Positions 11,872-23,686 of a DNA stretch of 64,000 nucleotides are shown piece by piece. Made by a program: the position numbers and the translations under genes. Under the pieces are notes generated by a model. The model was not told the DNA's origin. It made no database searches and saw nothing but the letters and a program-made list of their open reading frames with translations. The first letter of the stretch is position 1, and each line of letters begins with the position of its first letter. The stretch comes from Paramyrothecium sp. XJ0827 (taxonomy: Eukaryota; Ascomycota; Sordariomycetes; Hypocreales; Stachybotryaceae), in NCBI GenBank assembly GCA_020881915.1, contig JAJFPB010000001.1, positions 2,852,001-2,916,000 on the forward strand, given 5' to 3'.

Positions 11872-12516
11872 TCATGAACTCTTCAAGGCATCTAGTTTTC
11901 GTTTCCGTCGCTTTTCTTCCTTCTTTGCTCGCCGTCTTCGTTTCTCCTCCCTGGCATCGTCCGTCGTCGAGTCCTCGGCGCTTGACTTCTTTTTTCGCTC
12001 CCGGCGAGCAGCTCTTCTGATGGCTCGTTCTTCCTTGCGTTTCCGCCTGGCTTCTTTCCGTGCGCGTCTCTCTTCTGGGGTTTCGTCCGGAGACTTGGAC
12101 TTCTTGCTCTTCTTCTTCTTCGTTTCCTTAGTCTCGCTACTGTCGCTCGACGAATCTTGCGAGGATGTGTTGTCCATCAATTTGTGAAGCGTGCCTTCCA
12201 GGAAACCACCGGGCACAAACGATGCGTAGAGCGACCACTTCCCAAGGCCTTGCCTCTCGATGGCGTTTAGTCTTCCGGTCGTGACTGTCTGAACGACCTT
12301 TCCCTTTTTCGACGTATCCAGACCCTTGAGCTGCTCGTCGAATGCGTTCATCCACCATTGGTCGCTCGTGAAATGTTGCTTCTGGCCTAAACCCTTGTTG
12401 CCACTTTTCTTGGAGACGAGGATAGGTTTCGCCAGGCCGATCGAGTCGTCCGTTTTGTGCAAAGAATGTCCGGTTCCCCGCCAACCTTGGCTGGTCAAAA
12501 GAGCGTGCGCATTCAT
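11872..12516 (-). CDS. TMA23: G-patch nucleolar protein of the Tma23 type
   Basis: Intronless model of 214 residues. The N-terminus has a G-patch-like segment (SQGWRGTGHSL, then GNKGLGQKQ) followed by WWMNAFDEQLKGLD, matching the layout of yeast Tma23, a nucleolar protein linked to ribosome biogenesis. The second half is a low-complexity Lys/Arg/Glu/Ser tail with repeated KKKSKK and RRARKEARRKRK blocks, typical of nucleolar proteins. The start MNAHALLTSQGW was chosen because it places the G-patch at the extreme N-terminus as in the family. The reading frame stays open upstream to an ATG at 12717, but that extension looks non-conserved. Function is inferred from the family. Confidence 0.75.
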   Translation of the reverse strand: MNAHALLTSQGWRGTGHSLHKTDDSIGLAKPILVSKKSGNKGLGQKQHFTSDQWWMNAFDEQLKGLDTSKKGKVVQTVTTGRLNAIERQGLGKWSLYASFVPGGFLEGTLHKLMDNTSSQDSSSDSSETKETKKKKSKKSKSPDETPEERRARKEARRKRKEERAIRRAARRERKKKSSAEDSTTDDAREEKRRRRAKKEEKRRKRKLDALKSS

Positions 12517-13325
12517 GGTCGCTTCGTATGAGTTCTGTAGAGAGTGCGAGAAATGAAAATGCGAGTAAGAATACGTGCGAATGAGCCCTTCGCTCGCGTC
12601 AAACTTGGTCGGCGAGCAGAAACCAAACAGGGCGACCTGGCTTGCGCGGGTCTGGAGAGTTGCGATTGCAGGACATGCATGGGAATGCCAGCGCTGGGAA
12701 ATTTTTAAGTGGGACAATCGTTATCAGGGATCTTGGTCCTGAGCGATAACAGCTGACTGCCGTTGCCTACCCTATATCCAGGAGCTTGCATATCACCAAA
12801 GCCTTGCCTCAGAAACATCATTACTAGGACTGGAGAGTCAGGGTAGTTCAAAAGAACCCTTCTCTATTGAGGTGGGCTAAATAATGATGGACGACGCGGC
12901 TCAAACTGTGAATTTGTCCCAAGGCTGAAATTTTCCCAACATATTGTCCACGATTGAAAGGTCGAAGCGTATGGCGCAGACGTGGTTCAGAATCCTACAA
13001 ATCACAAATGGATGGACACCCAAGGGCCATGTGCGCTGAACGATGCAGTCATTGCGCCAAGGCAGCCGTCATGTATTTGAAGACGTCTATTTATATTCCG
13101 GGAAGCACTGAATAAAAGTACTTGCGTGCCGCCCGCCGATCGCCCGATGAGGCAGCATCCGCAGTGAGCATCCAAGTGCTTCCCCACCTAACCGACCTCC
13201 CTACCTTACTTACACGTAAAGGTGCGCACGCTTAAGTATATCAACAACACTCGACTAAGACGTCACCGCTGCAGGTAGCACCCAACATCAACCATTTTCT
13301 GCTGGCCTCCAAGCAACAGCACATC
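12517..13325. promoter_or_regulatory. Divergent upstream region of TMA23-like and DUF726 genes
   Basis: About 0.8 kb lies between two divergent gene starts and should contain both promoters. No further gene or clear motif was recognised. Confidence 0.5.
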
Positions 13326-15544
13326 ATGGCGCCCGTTTGCGCGGACCCACGGCAAATTGTCATTGCCCTCAACCTGGCGCGCCGAAAGGCCGTCCTCAAG
13401 CTGGTCGATGAGATCATCTCGCACATGGCCGCTCACCTGAAGGCGTCACCAACGGACCTGGGGCCTCTCTCGCTGAGCGAGGAGCTCTCCGGTGAACAAG
13501 TCAGCGCAGCTGAACGTACACAAAAAGCCGCCATCAGCTACTTCAGGGAATGGAAGGGTGAATTCTACTCGAAATTGGAGGAAATCGTCAATGTCGAGGA
13601 CAATGCCAAGATTCAAGAAGAGAGGCGCACGCGACGTGAGGCATTGGACAAGAAGCAACAGGAATCGTCCAATGCGGGCCAAGACCTCATCAGCTTCGGC
13701 GGGGATGAATCAAATGGCGACAAGAATGACGATGTGATCCAGCTGCACTTCCTGTACCGCCCAATCCCCACGCGGTTGACGACAATCCCCGAAGAGGACC
13801 GCAAGGAGGTGCTGAGTTGTATCCTGCTTCTCCTTCTCTCAACGGGCAAGTACTCTGCCCACTCGCGCACCCTTGTGATGTACCTGGCGTCTTCTCTTGA
13901 GCTTACGCAGTCATTCCTCAACCACGAGGAGACCGAAATCGCCCACTCTCTCATGGAGTCGTCAACCGCCGACAACAGTCAGAAGGAAGCCATGTCCGCC
14001 GAGGCTGAAGCTGCAAAGCGCCAGAACGAGAACAAGTTCAGTAGGTTTTGGAAAGTCGGCTTGGCTTCCGTCGGAGGGGCCATAGTCATCGGTGTGACCG
14101 GCGGACTGGCTGCTCCTCTTGTCGCTGGTGCCGTTGGTGGCATACTGGGAGGCGTGGGCCTTGGAGGTGTCGCGAGCTTCTTGGGAATTTTCTGGATGAA
14201 TGGCGCTCTTGTGGGAGCGTTGTTTGGTGCATACGGGGCCAAAATGACGGTAAGCGAGCGTTGCAAAGCTTCACGCATATACTCTACTAACCGGAACCCC
14301 AGGGTGAAATGATGGACCACTATGCGAAGGAAGTGGAAGACTTCCGTTTCATCCCTCTGAAGGACGGAGCAGACGATAGTGAGAAACCCGACGAGAAAAA
14401 GGACCGCCGCCTCCGGGTCACGATAGGCATCAACGGCTGGCTCAATTCCGAGGACGACATAACGAGGCCGTGGCGTATTCTGGGATCTGAGACCGAAGTA
14501 TTCGCCTTACGCTACGAAATGGAGACTCTGCTTGCCCTCGGCTCAGCGCTGCAGGACTTCGTCAAATCCTACGCCTGGAAGGTTGTCAAAGGACAGATCA
14601 TCAAGCACACCGTCCTAGTCACGCTCAAGGCAGCAATGTGGCCCTTGCAGATCATAGGCATGGCCTCTCAGTTGGACAATCCATTCAACCGGGCCAGCAG
14701 TCGCTCGGACAAAGCAGGCAGACTCCTTGCCGACGCACTCATCAACAAAGTTCAAGGCGAGCGACCTGTCATTCTGGTAGGTTATTCCCTCGGCGCGGGC
14801 GCTATACACGCCTGTCTCGAATCCCTGGCTCAGCGCCACGCATTTGGACTTATCGACACGGTCGTCATCATGGGCGCTCCTGCGCCGTCCGAGCCATCTC
14901 ACTGGCGCACGCTCCGTACGGTTGTCTCTGGTAAGATCTTCAACGTCTATTCCGAGAACGACATGATCTTGGGCTTCGTGTACCGGATGCACAGCCTGGC
15001 CTTTGGCGTCGCAGGGCTGCAGGCTATCGAGGGCGTTGATGGTGTCACCAACCTCGACCTGAGCGACAGCGTGAGCGGACACCTGCGGTATTCGAGCCTG
15101 ACGGGCGAGATTCTGCGAAGATGCGGGTTCCTGGAGATCAAAGCAGGGGAGGATATTCCCAAGGACGAAGTGATAATATTGAAAGATGAGCAGGCGCAAG
15201 GGAAGCTCATTGACTTCGATGTCGGACCACCGCCGGAGTCGGAGCAAGAAGGCCAGCCGCCAGCTAAGCCAGAACCCACGCCGGGGCAAACACAAGCCCG
15301 TCGGGTGCCGACATTCCCGCGGCCTTTGCAATCAGAGAAAGCTGCGAGCACTCCGGCTCTCCCCACCCGGCCTCCCCGCGAGGCCGAGGTGGAGGTGAGG
15401 CCCCCGCTCCCCCGCCGACGAACCGATGGTTTCGACCACACGAGCTCGTGGTTTGCCCAGCGACGGCCGTCCACACGCGGATCGGACCACTCCGACGATG
15501 GAGGCCCTATGGTTATCTCCATGGTGAACAACGATGATGACTAG
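13326..15544 (+). CDS. DUF726 (TMCO4-type) membrane-associated alpha/beta-hydrolase
   Basis: Two exons, 13326-14249 and 14303-15544, joined over a 53-nt intron (GTAAGC donor, CCCCAG acceptor), give 721 residues. The middle (about residues 235-310) is a Gly/Ala/Val-rich hydrophobic stretch that could span or enter a membrane (for example VGGAIVIGVTGGLAAPLVAG). An alpha/beta-hydrolase region follows, with the nucleophile elbow VGYSLGAG and its serine near residue 470, preceded by VTIGINGWL and followed by VVIMGAPAPS. The C-terminal ~130 residues are Pro/Glu/Arg-rich and probably disordered. This is the arrangement of the DUF726 family (human TMCO4, yeast YFL034W). A lipase-like activity is plausible, but the substrate cannot be read from the sequence. 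Confidence 0.88.
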
Positions 15545-16208
15545 AGAATCTGGGACAGCGAGCGGCGCGGTGGCCGTCATGTAGACGCGGACTTCGGGGA
15601 CGGCGAACACGATTCACACGGAGTTGGCATAGAATTTGTGCCGCGAATAAGATGCATAGCAAATACTATCTTGAAAAGAGAAGGAAAAAGAAACCGAAGC
15701 CCAGTCATACATCTGCCACCGTGGTAGAGCGGCTTCCAAGGTTGACTCAAACTCACTTTCTTGGTTCTACAGAGACAACGGAACTTGGCGCGTACTTTCA
15801 TCCTCAACTTTTCGAGGAGCGCACATCCTCAGCTCAATTAAAACTTATCTGATTACCAGAGCCCAGAGATAAATGTACGAAGTGATCACTTAGCCTAAAA
15901 ATGAGCATAAATCTCTCCTTCCCTTCTTTTCTGCTCTCCGGGAACGGCTTCCGACCTCCGGTCTTTAGTGGTATCATGTATCTGAAAACAAGCGACAATG
16001 AAGAACAAACAAATGGAAACGAGGGCTGGATGGCAACAACGGCGTAGTATCTCAGGCATGTCTTGACACAGAGGTGTCATTCTCGAGCCAAAGTAAGGAA
16101 GAAAAGGGGAAAAGAAATTTAGCAAAAGTGTAGATCTAAAACTTTGTTCAGGCCTTCAAGCAACCTCCCACCATCGAATGAACGGTCTTCATCAACGCTT
16201 GCCGTTGA
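15545..16208. other. Convergent 3' flanks
   Basis: The interval between the stop codons of the DUF726 gene (+) and the MSB1-type gene (-). It presumably holds both 3' UTRs and polyadenylation sites. No gene was recognised. Confidence 0.5.
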
Positions 16209-19200
16209 CTAGCGGCGACCTGCGATGGGTTGAGGGGGGGTACCAGGAGCACTGGACCCTTCCATGCTGCCTGTGAGCTCGGCGACTCGGGCCTTGATAC
16301 GCGCCACTCGCGATTCAATTGCTAGAACGTGGTGTTAGTGATTCGCAAGTTTACGAGTTGACTTGGGAATGCTGGAACTCACTCTCTTCTCCGCTCGTAT
16401 CATCCTCGCCATCTGCAGGCTTGGAGTTGACTGTCCTAAAGTCGTCATGCTGACGCTGAGACGCCCGCTCCGCAGCATTCTTACGGATCTGTGCCCATCG
16501 ATCCTGTACTCCTGGGCCAGCACTATGGCTCAATTTTTCTTCAGGGTCCTTGTCCGGAAGAGGTTTGCGGCTCGCAACTACGGGAATGGGGCGTCGTGCA
16601 ATAGGTGGTGGAGTGGCATCGTCCTCCTCGTCGCTAGCATCGGGGATGAAAGCCGGCTGATCGGACAAGGGGCCCTGGTCGAAGCGAGAGAATTCATCCT
16701 TGGCTTCGGCGGCATCCCGCGCATCTATTGGCGAAGGGCTCTCGTCAACAGAGCGCTCATATCGACCCTCGGGTACCTGCAGCTCTCTGGGCGTCTGCGG
16801 CGTGCTTTGCGAAGGCTTGGGAGGCGGCAAATCGGCCGGAGCTGTTGCAGAAATCGGAGAGACTGGTAAGGCAGTAGCCGGCTCCTCAACAGGCTCCTGC
16901 TGGCTGGAAGGGGCAACTGGCACCGGTGATGGGGCGGATGGCTGTGGTGTAGCCGATCGAGACACCGCAGCTTCTTGCGGCCTCGCGTCATCTGAAGGTC
17001 GTGGATTCGCCTGCAAAAAGTCTCTCACATCGGCTGCAGCATTGTCGGGGACCTTGGAAGCACGATTCTTCCTACCAAATAATTTTCGGAACCCCCCAGC
17101 ACCCTTCTCCTTGTGTAGCTTCTTTTGTGACCGTTTCCCTTCTGGGCTTGTGTCACTCGGCTCAGGGGTCATGGCTCCATCCCGGTCAATATCTGGCAGC
17201 GCCTTGTCCTTGGGTGGCGGTGGCGGGCTTGCGCGCTCTGGGAACTCCTCCGGTTCAGGGTCATGCTCGGGTGGTGGTGGAGGTGGAACCTCTTTGCGCT
17301 GGAAAGATATCGCAGAGACTGGGCTCATGGGCTCTACTGGCTGTGGTGGAGGCGACAACATAGGGCTCGTTGGGGATGAGTGAAAACCGTGTGTCTGAGG
17401 GCTACGTGGGTAGTCGTTTCTCGCTCCACCGGTGCTGACGAAGCTGTCCGCTGCCTCCGAGGGAACGGGGGACATGGCCATACCGCGTCCAGCGTTATTG
17501 TTGGCCAGATAGGCATCCTTGATGGTTGACTTGTCGTAGTTCTTGGCCCATTTCATCGCAGGAGAAGCCTCTCCTACCAGATTAGATTGAAGAGTAAAAA
17601 CACTGTTGGTCCTCTCTGCCATGAGATCAGCATCTGTGCGGCCGCGTCTTCCGGTTCCTTGAGCCGCAAGCTGCTTCTCCAACGTCTCCTGGGCGCGCAG
17701 CTGAGCAGCTTTCGCTTGGACTTTGGCGTGGGTGTCAGGACCAATGCTTGCTTTGCTAACGTTCTTGTCTGTACTGTCCAAGCCCTGTTTCTTACTCGCT
17801 TTGACGGTCTTGCTTCGTTTGGTCCAGCTAAAGAATCCCTTTTTGCCGGTAATATAAGCACCTTCTTGGGGTTCTGGTGCCGCTCCAGCAATCATTTCTT
17901 CCATGACGAGCCAACGGCCACTTCTAATGTTTGCTTCAATCACGGCGCAACGGCCAAAAGCTGACTTCCTTTCTGCGGTTTCCTCAGGCGCCAGGCTGCT
18001 CATCCAGACCCACCAAAAAGCGTCGTCAAGAAGGAACGAGGTGATGCTGGCCAGCTCTCCCGGTTCGAGGTCTTTATTCGACTCGAGACGGCCGCGATGG
18101 GATTGTGAACTATGGTGGCGCGTTTCGGTGTCAATGGGCGGGAGGACCTTGTCAGGTGGAAGGAGCATGTTCGGCTTGTCTGGGTGGTGGTCATCAACAA
18201 AGCCTGTGGACAGGAAGTCAGCCCAAGAAGGCGTCGTTGGCCGCGCTAGGCCAAGACCCGACATGGGCGTAGTCCTTAGACCTTGGGGTTGGGGCTTCCT
18301 TCGTGATAAAGGACTGTCGTCCTCGTCGTCATCGTCGTCGAGGGCGCTGCTAAACCCGATGTCTTCGAAGCGGGACCACGAGGCGTCGCGGAGGCTAGTG
18401 GAGTGCTTCGTGCTGGAGACATGCGACTGGTTAGCACCGGAGATGGCCTTCAGAACACGTCGACACTCTTCCGTCAAGGCCTGAACAGGGTCCTCATATT
18501 CCGAGAACTCCTGGAGAGCCCTATCGGATGCGCGATACTGGAAGTGCTTGGCACGCCGTAAAAGCGCGAAGGGGGTTGGCGAAACTTTATCGACAATCAT
18601 GACGACTTTGTCGGTCCTGACATTGAGCTCGTCGCGCCGTGGAGGAGGATATGGGGTTTCACGGAGTAAAGTTTCGAGTGATTTGGGGAGAAGCGTTATA
18701 CCAGTCACCTTCTGCTCCGGACACAGAGACCTGAGATAGGCAAAAAACAGGTGACTCGTCGCATCCGCAGCTCTGTTGGACGTCGGGATTAGCGCAGTTC
18801 ATTCAGGTGCACAAACACTGCGAACACTCACTTTAGCCATGCTTTGTAGCCACCGTCGAAGCCATCCTTGGTGTCCTGATGCTCGAAGGCCCACCATGCC
18901 GCCATACGGGAAAGTTTGTGACCGCCGAAACCATTGCGTTTGCCGTGTGCTGCAACTGCTGCCATCAGATCGAAGAAGTCGAAGATGATTCGCTGCCGTG
19001 CGCCGTTCTCGACGCTGATAGGGATAAAGGTTTTGAACGAGTCTCGGGCCATGTTCGAGTCTTGTGGCACGTCAACATCCCGATCACCAGTCAATAGACG
19101 GACACAAACACATACCGTGCTCCCCAACCTTAAACAAATCGTATGCATCCCATCCAACGACGCCTCCTTGCAATCGACTCCAGCACCACTTGAGGACACC

Positions 19201-19665
19201 GGCGATAACCTAGAAAGACGTGTCAGATACAAGTCATTCCTAGACAATGCAGAAAACCGTACCATGGGCTCCGTCATGCGTAGTTCCTGTAGTAGAATCT
19301 CGCCGCGCAGGGGCAGGCCCTGTCGGAAGTAATGTCGAATGAAGGTCCGGACTGCACTGGGATCGGAAGTCGGTCGAAAGGGCAGCAGCAAGAAGGGGAT
19401 ATCGAGTGCTTGAAAGACGAGCAGGGTCAGTACTTCCGGAGTGTGACAAGACCCGACGGGGGTTATTTCGCGTCGTACCTTGTGTTTTCAGTTCCACGGT
19501 GCAGCAGTGTATCAGCTCGTGAATCTCTTCCGGCTCGACAGAGGTGCGAGCATATGCATCCGTCCATTTTGGCTGGGACGACAACAAGTCTGCGGACTGG
19601 CCAGCATCCTTCTTTCTAGACTTGGAGCCATCCTTCGCCTTGAGGCGAGAGAAGAGGCCTGGCAT
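16209..19665 (-). CDS. MSB1: Msb1/Mug8-type (DUF1708) morphogenesis protein
   Basis: Six exons: 19665-19479, 19408-19263, 19209-19116, 19060-18832, 18772-16383 and 16321-16209. All are phase-consistent and give 1052 residues. The first ~430 residues form the DUF1708/Msb1 domain, distantly RhoGAP-like, including DIPFLLLPFRP, GWDAYDLFKVGEHDSNMARD, FIPISVENGARQRIIFDFFD and KLSRMAAWWAFEH. Yeast Msb1 acts with Cdc42/Rho1 in polarised growth, so a role in hyphal polarity is inferred. The long remainder is Pro/Ser/Glu-rich, with runs such as KEVPPPPPPEHD, and is probably disordered. The final exon adds a short helical end (IESRVARIKARVAELTG). Skipping that splice would instead end the protein with a poorly conserved tail. 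Confidence 0.85.
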
Positions 19666-20654
19666 ATTGGCTGTATTCTCCTGAGTGCGTTGTCGATGGT
19701 CGTTGGGCTCGATGCGGGTGGGAGCCCATGTAGAGAGGAAAGTGAAGGAGTTTTGTTTCTGCCGAGACGTGACCTTGAGGTCTACGGAGAATCGAACTTG
19801 CTCTTTGAAATGGAAAGCGTGATTCAGGGCCGACGTTTGGATCAAGACTGCATCGAAGGGTCCCGAGTCGGTCGTGTTGGTCGCAGAAAGTAGCTGCAGG
19901 GTCTCTATGCTGGCGGGTCAATGAATGAGTGAACTCGCCGTAATGCCTGTTGTAAGTGGATCTTGGAGCTCTCGCAAGAAATGAAACCAAATCGCCCTGC
20001 GGGTATGGAAGGAGACAGGGCTATTCAATAGACTGGCTAAAGGTGCAATTAACGCGCAGAGGGAGAAGCGAGTGTTGGATTGTGAAGAAGAGAAATGGTG
20101 CCAGACCAAATTCGAAGCAGACCCAAGACCCAGAAGGCCGGGGGGTGACCATTTGAGGCTCAGGGGGGAGAATGCGAAGAGCGACCAGGGGGGGTGGGAC
20201 GAGGACCTTGGGCTTCACAGGTACCGACCGCGCTGGAGGATTGGGAGACGGGGGATGCAATCATCGCGGTGCTGTAAAACTACCGGCAGTGCATGAGATT
20301 GGCTGACTTGATTGGGCGTCAGGCGGCATGTCACTGTAACCTCAAGCCACGATTTGTGCGTGTCGGTACCTTGGCCCGCGCATCGATTGGGAGTGGGAGA
20401 CGCGATATGGGCAAAAAAGGGAACTTCCCCCCCACCCCTGCCGCCAGCAATGGCGCGGGGGCGTCCGGCAGCAATCGATTGGGCGGGCTTGCACCAGTAC
20501 CTGGCGTAGGCGCCTGGAAAGGGCCTAGCAGCGCGGACAGACTGGCGCCAGTGGACCAGACCCCTTTAGCCCAGGCACAAGCTCATGGGCTGTGGAGGGG
20601 TCCCATGTTATCCTGAAATTTTAAAGGTTCAATGCAACAGGGGCGCACGTCCAC

Positions 20655-20680
20655 CCATCTATCCATCCATCCATCATCCA
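20655..20680. repeat. ATCC-type microsatellite
   Basis: Imperfect tandem CCAT/ATCC tetramers lie in the long gap upstream of the MSB1-type gene. Confidence 0.8.
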
Positions 20681-21785
20681 TTTCATCTAGTCCAGGAACC
20701 GTGGGTACTGACTGGATGGGACGACTCTTTACTTCCTCTGCCCCTCCATGTTGTGCAAGGCATGGCGGGGATGGCGGAGAGGTTTCATAGGTTCATGATT
20801 GTTGGCCGTGATGCAGCACGTGGAATGTTGGGCTCCTGTCTCGCCGCGGGATGAGGTGGAAAAGCAACACCATGGCCCTGTGCTGTAAGACCCTGCGAGT
20901 CGCGTTATTAGAAACGAATGCTCCGACAATTTTGCTTCTTTGTGTTAGAGACAGATGCGAGGTTGACTTGATTACCGTCGACATTTGAATCTTTCCCAAG
21001 AGCCGAACAATGATGTTGTCGACTCGAATTCACATAATCATCGGCCCACCGCGGAGCTCAGAGGGCAGTGGTAAGGTACCTGATGTCATGCTCCTGAATC
21101 CTCATGCAAAAGGTTTTCCAAGACATGTCTCGGACCTGACGTCAGATCAAGGGCCTCGGCATCCCATGCCGGCATGCTGTTTGTTGCCAGAGCCTGTGCA
21201 CATAGGAAGACCTTATTTCAGACATCCGACTGTGCTTCCTCATGCGTCGAATGGCTCGCAGCATAAAGCTGTGGGCCAACATGGCAGATGCAACCCTTAT
21301 ACGAAACGACAAGTAGCCACACGTGGATTCATGCCACCGCCAACAACTTTCGGGCTTGCATATTTGTGCATAAGCAAAAGGATGAGATAGCTCAGCACCA
21401 AAGATGAAAAAAGGAGCAAAAAAGGGACTTATCTTGACTACCGGTACTTCGTCGAGTGACTATTTGGCAAGTGGCAGCTCTTCAGCCGATTACGCCATCA
21501 TCGCCTGGTCTAAGAGGTAGCCAACGACTTCGGCTAGTCTGAGGCATCGCAGCTTGCATGGCCCAAGCACCATAAACGGGTGTTAGTGTAAACTGTGACC
21601 GCCGGGTGTTGCCTCCACCGAAGCAGTGCGTACATCAATTTATCGAGCTATGCTTAACCCACAATGAGAGAGGAAAGCTATGCCATGCGTTTAGCCCAAT
21701 GTTTAGCCCAAAATGAAGGCCGCGGGAGCATTGTCTTTGTACGCCAAGATACCGTAGTATAAATCAAAAAGTAAAGTTGCAGCCT

Positions 21786-21907
21786 CTACCTAAGGTACCT
21801 TCACAACCTTAAAGTACCTTAGGAATCTAAGTACCTGGTAAGTTGACCTTAAATTTACGTACAGAAACCGAAAGAATTAGGATACAGATACAGTACATAA
21901 GGTAGCT
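21786..21907. repeat. Cluster of AAGGTACCTT-like short palindromes
   Basis: Within about 120 bp there are several variants of a palindromic core (ACCTAAGGTACCTT, TTAAAGTACCTTAGG, CTAAGTACCTGG, ATAAGGTAGCTTAA). Related words recur singly elsewhere in non-coding DNA of the window (for example near 24320, 36575 and 53605). Origin unknown: they could be a dispersed short palindromic repeat or remnants of a small element. Confidence 0.55.
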
Positions 21908-22544
21908 TAAATTCACAAACTCATCCTAGAAGTCTAATCAAGAATAATTTCTGACAGCTGATTCTCGGACTTCAGGTCACTCACCCGTTTCCAGTCCGCT
22001 TTTTGATTTGCCCACCCCTTCGCGTACCACATACGGTACTAGCGAACGCCCATCCTAACCAAGCATAATGTGGCTGCTTGGCACGGCATGGCAATAGTGT
22101 GAGTTGGCAAATGACAGCACATCAATACTCCGGCTGGGTTCCGAAAAGGGAGCCAAACTTCAGCTGTCTTTATTGGCTGACGCGTGAATGGCAAGCGACC
22201 GCGACAATCGCCCAGAGCTCCAGTATTATCGACCGCTCCATATGCTTCCGCGCCCGTCTTATGACACAACCCTCCCGTATCGACAAAATGAAGGTAATTA
22301 AGACATTGAGTTGTTTGCAAGAACCACAGCAATACATTGCAGCTATCAACGAATAGATAAAGAAGGCATTGACCCGCTATCGCTTGCTAACCGTAAAAGG
22401 TGCATCGGCTTGGGGGTCCATGATGGTAATATTCTACAGATTGTGGTTGTATAGTTACATTAAGAGGATTCTTTGTGACACAACCGAATTGCTCCAGACG
22501 CCAAATCGCGAACTGCGTAAATCCTGTCGTTGCAGGCATTTTGT

Positions 22545-23686
22545 CTAAGCCTTAGCATTATCCTTGGCCTTGTTCTCTTCTGCCTTCCGGAGGGCCTCTT
22601 CAAACACTCTTTCGTCTTCAGAATTGGCGTCTAATTCCTCCTCCTGTTCTTTGGCCTCGCTCTTGACCTTTTCTTCGACCTCTGTCGCGCTGCTCGTAAT
22701 CTCATCAACCTTGGCAGCGCTCGCTTTTGTGGTTGTACCCGGCGCAAGAGCCCAATCAATCTCACCCTCAGGGCCATACCGGCTGATCAGCCATTCATTG
22801 GCCGATTTGAAATGTCCGCAGTCGAAGAAGCCCCTAGATGCGCTGAGTGGGCTTGGGTGCACACTCTGAAGCACCAGGTGCCGCTGCTTGTCCACCTTCA
22901 TCACCCGCTTGCCAGCCGGTGTACCCCAAGCCATGAAAACAACGCCCCTTGTTCGCTTCTGCGCTACGAGGTCAATGATCTTTTGTGTGAATCGCTCCCA
23001 GCCGCGGTTCGAATGTGAGTTGGCTTCATGCGCGCGCACTGTGAGGCACGTGTTGAGCATGAGGACGCCGCGGTCGGCCCACGGTGTGAGCAGACCGCCC
23101 TTGTTAGGTGGTGGGACGAAGCCTGGATAGTCCTTCTTCAGGGCAATATACATGTTTCGGAGAGAAGGCGGCGCCGGGGTCGGTGGTCGCACCGAGAAAG
23201 CCATCCCATGTGCTTGATTCACATTGTGATACGGATCCTGGCCCACGATGACGACCTTGACATTGTTGAAGGGCGTGTGCCGGGACCTTTTTGAGAAAAG
23301 CCGGATCAACACCAAGACGTCGATAGAAGCGGTGCCTGCAAAACTTACCATGAATACACATCCTCCTTCGGTGGAAACCATTTCTTGCCAGCAGCAGTCT
23401 CCCTATCGAGGAATTTCTTCAGCTCGAGGAACTCTTTGGTGACAATGTCATCCTTCAGATACGCCAGCCAGCTATCATCAAGGGTATCAATTTCGAGGGC
23501 CAGCAGCTTCTTCTGTTCCGCAGTCAAACTCTCCACCCATTTCTGCTTGTTGAAGGTGGGCGAAACAGCTGGCTTCGGCGCAGCCTTGGCTGCAGGAGCA
23601 AAGAAAGATGCGATGTTGGCATTGGCCTTTGGCTTCTTCGCCTCTCCATCGGGGAGTGCCTCGCCTTTGCGCTTGAGTGTCGACAT
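22545..23686 (-). CDS. UNG1: Uracil-DNA glycosylase, family 1 (UNG)
   Basis: Removes uracil from DNA to start base-excision repair. Two exons, 23686-23349 and 23286-22545, give 359 residues. The 62-nt intron (GTAAGT donor, AAAAG acceptor) rebuilds DVYSWSRHTPFNN. The water-activating motif GQDPYH has its aspartate at about residue 130. PPPNKGGLLTPWADRGVLMLN and the DNA-binding loop SVHPSPLSA followed by the phosphate-contacting FFDCGHF are present. The N-terminus has IASFF preceded by basic residues, resembling the PCNA-binding motif of nuclear UNG2. A Glu/Lys/Ala-rich tail of about 75 residues follows the catalytic domain and is longer than in most UNG proteins. The start at MSTLKRKG fits a nuclear form; no obvious mitochondrial presequence is encoded. 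Confidence 0.97.

Larger units (their letters stand above)
19666..22544. other. 2.9-kb gene-free interval
   Basis: Lies upstream of the MSB1-type gene and downstream of UNG1, both on the minus strand. It holds an ATCC-type microsatellite (20655-20680) and a cluster of short AAGGTACCTT-like palindromes (21786-21907). The portion after about 21.4 kb is A+T-rich. No frame resembles a protein, and no tRNA A/B-box pair was recognised. Confidence 0.5.
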
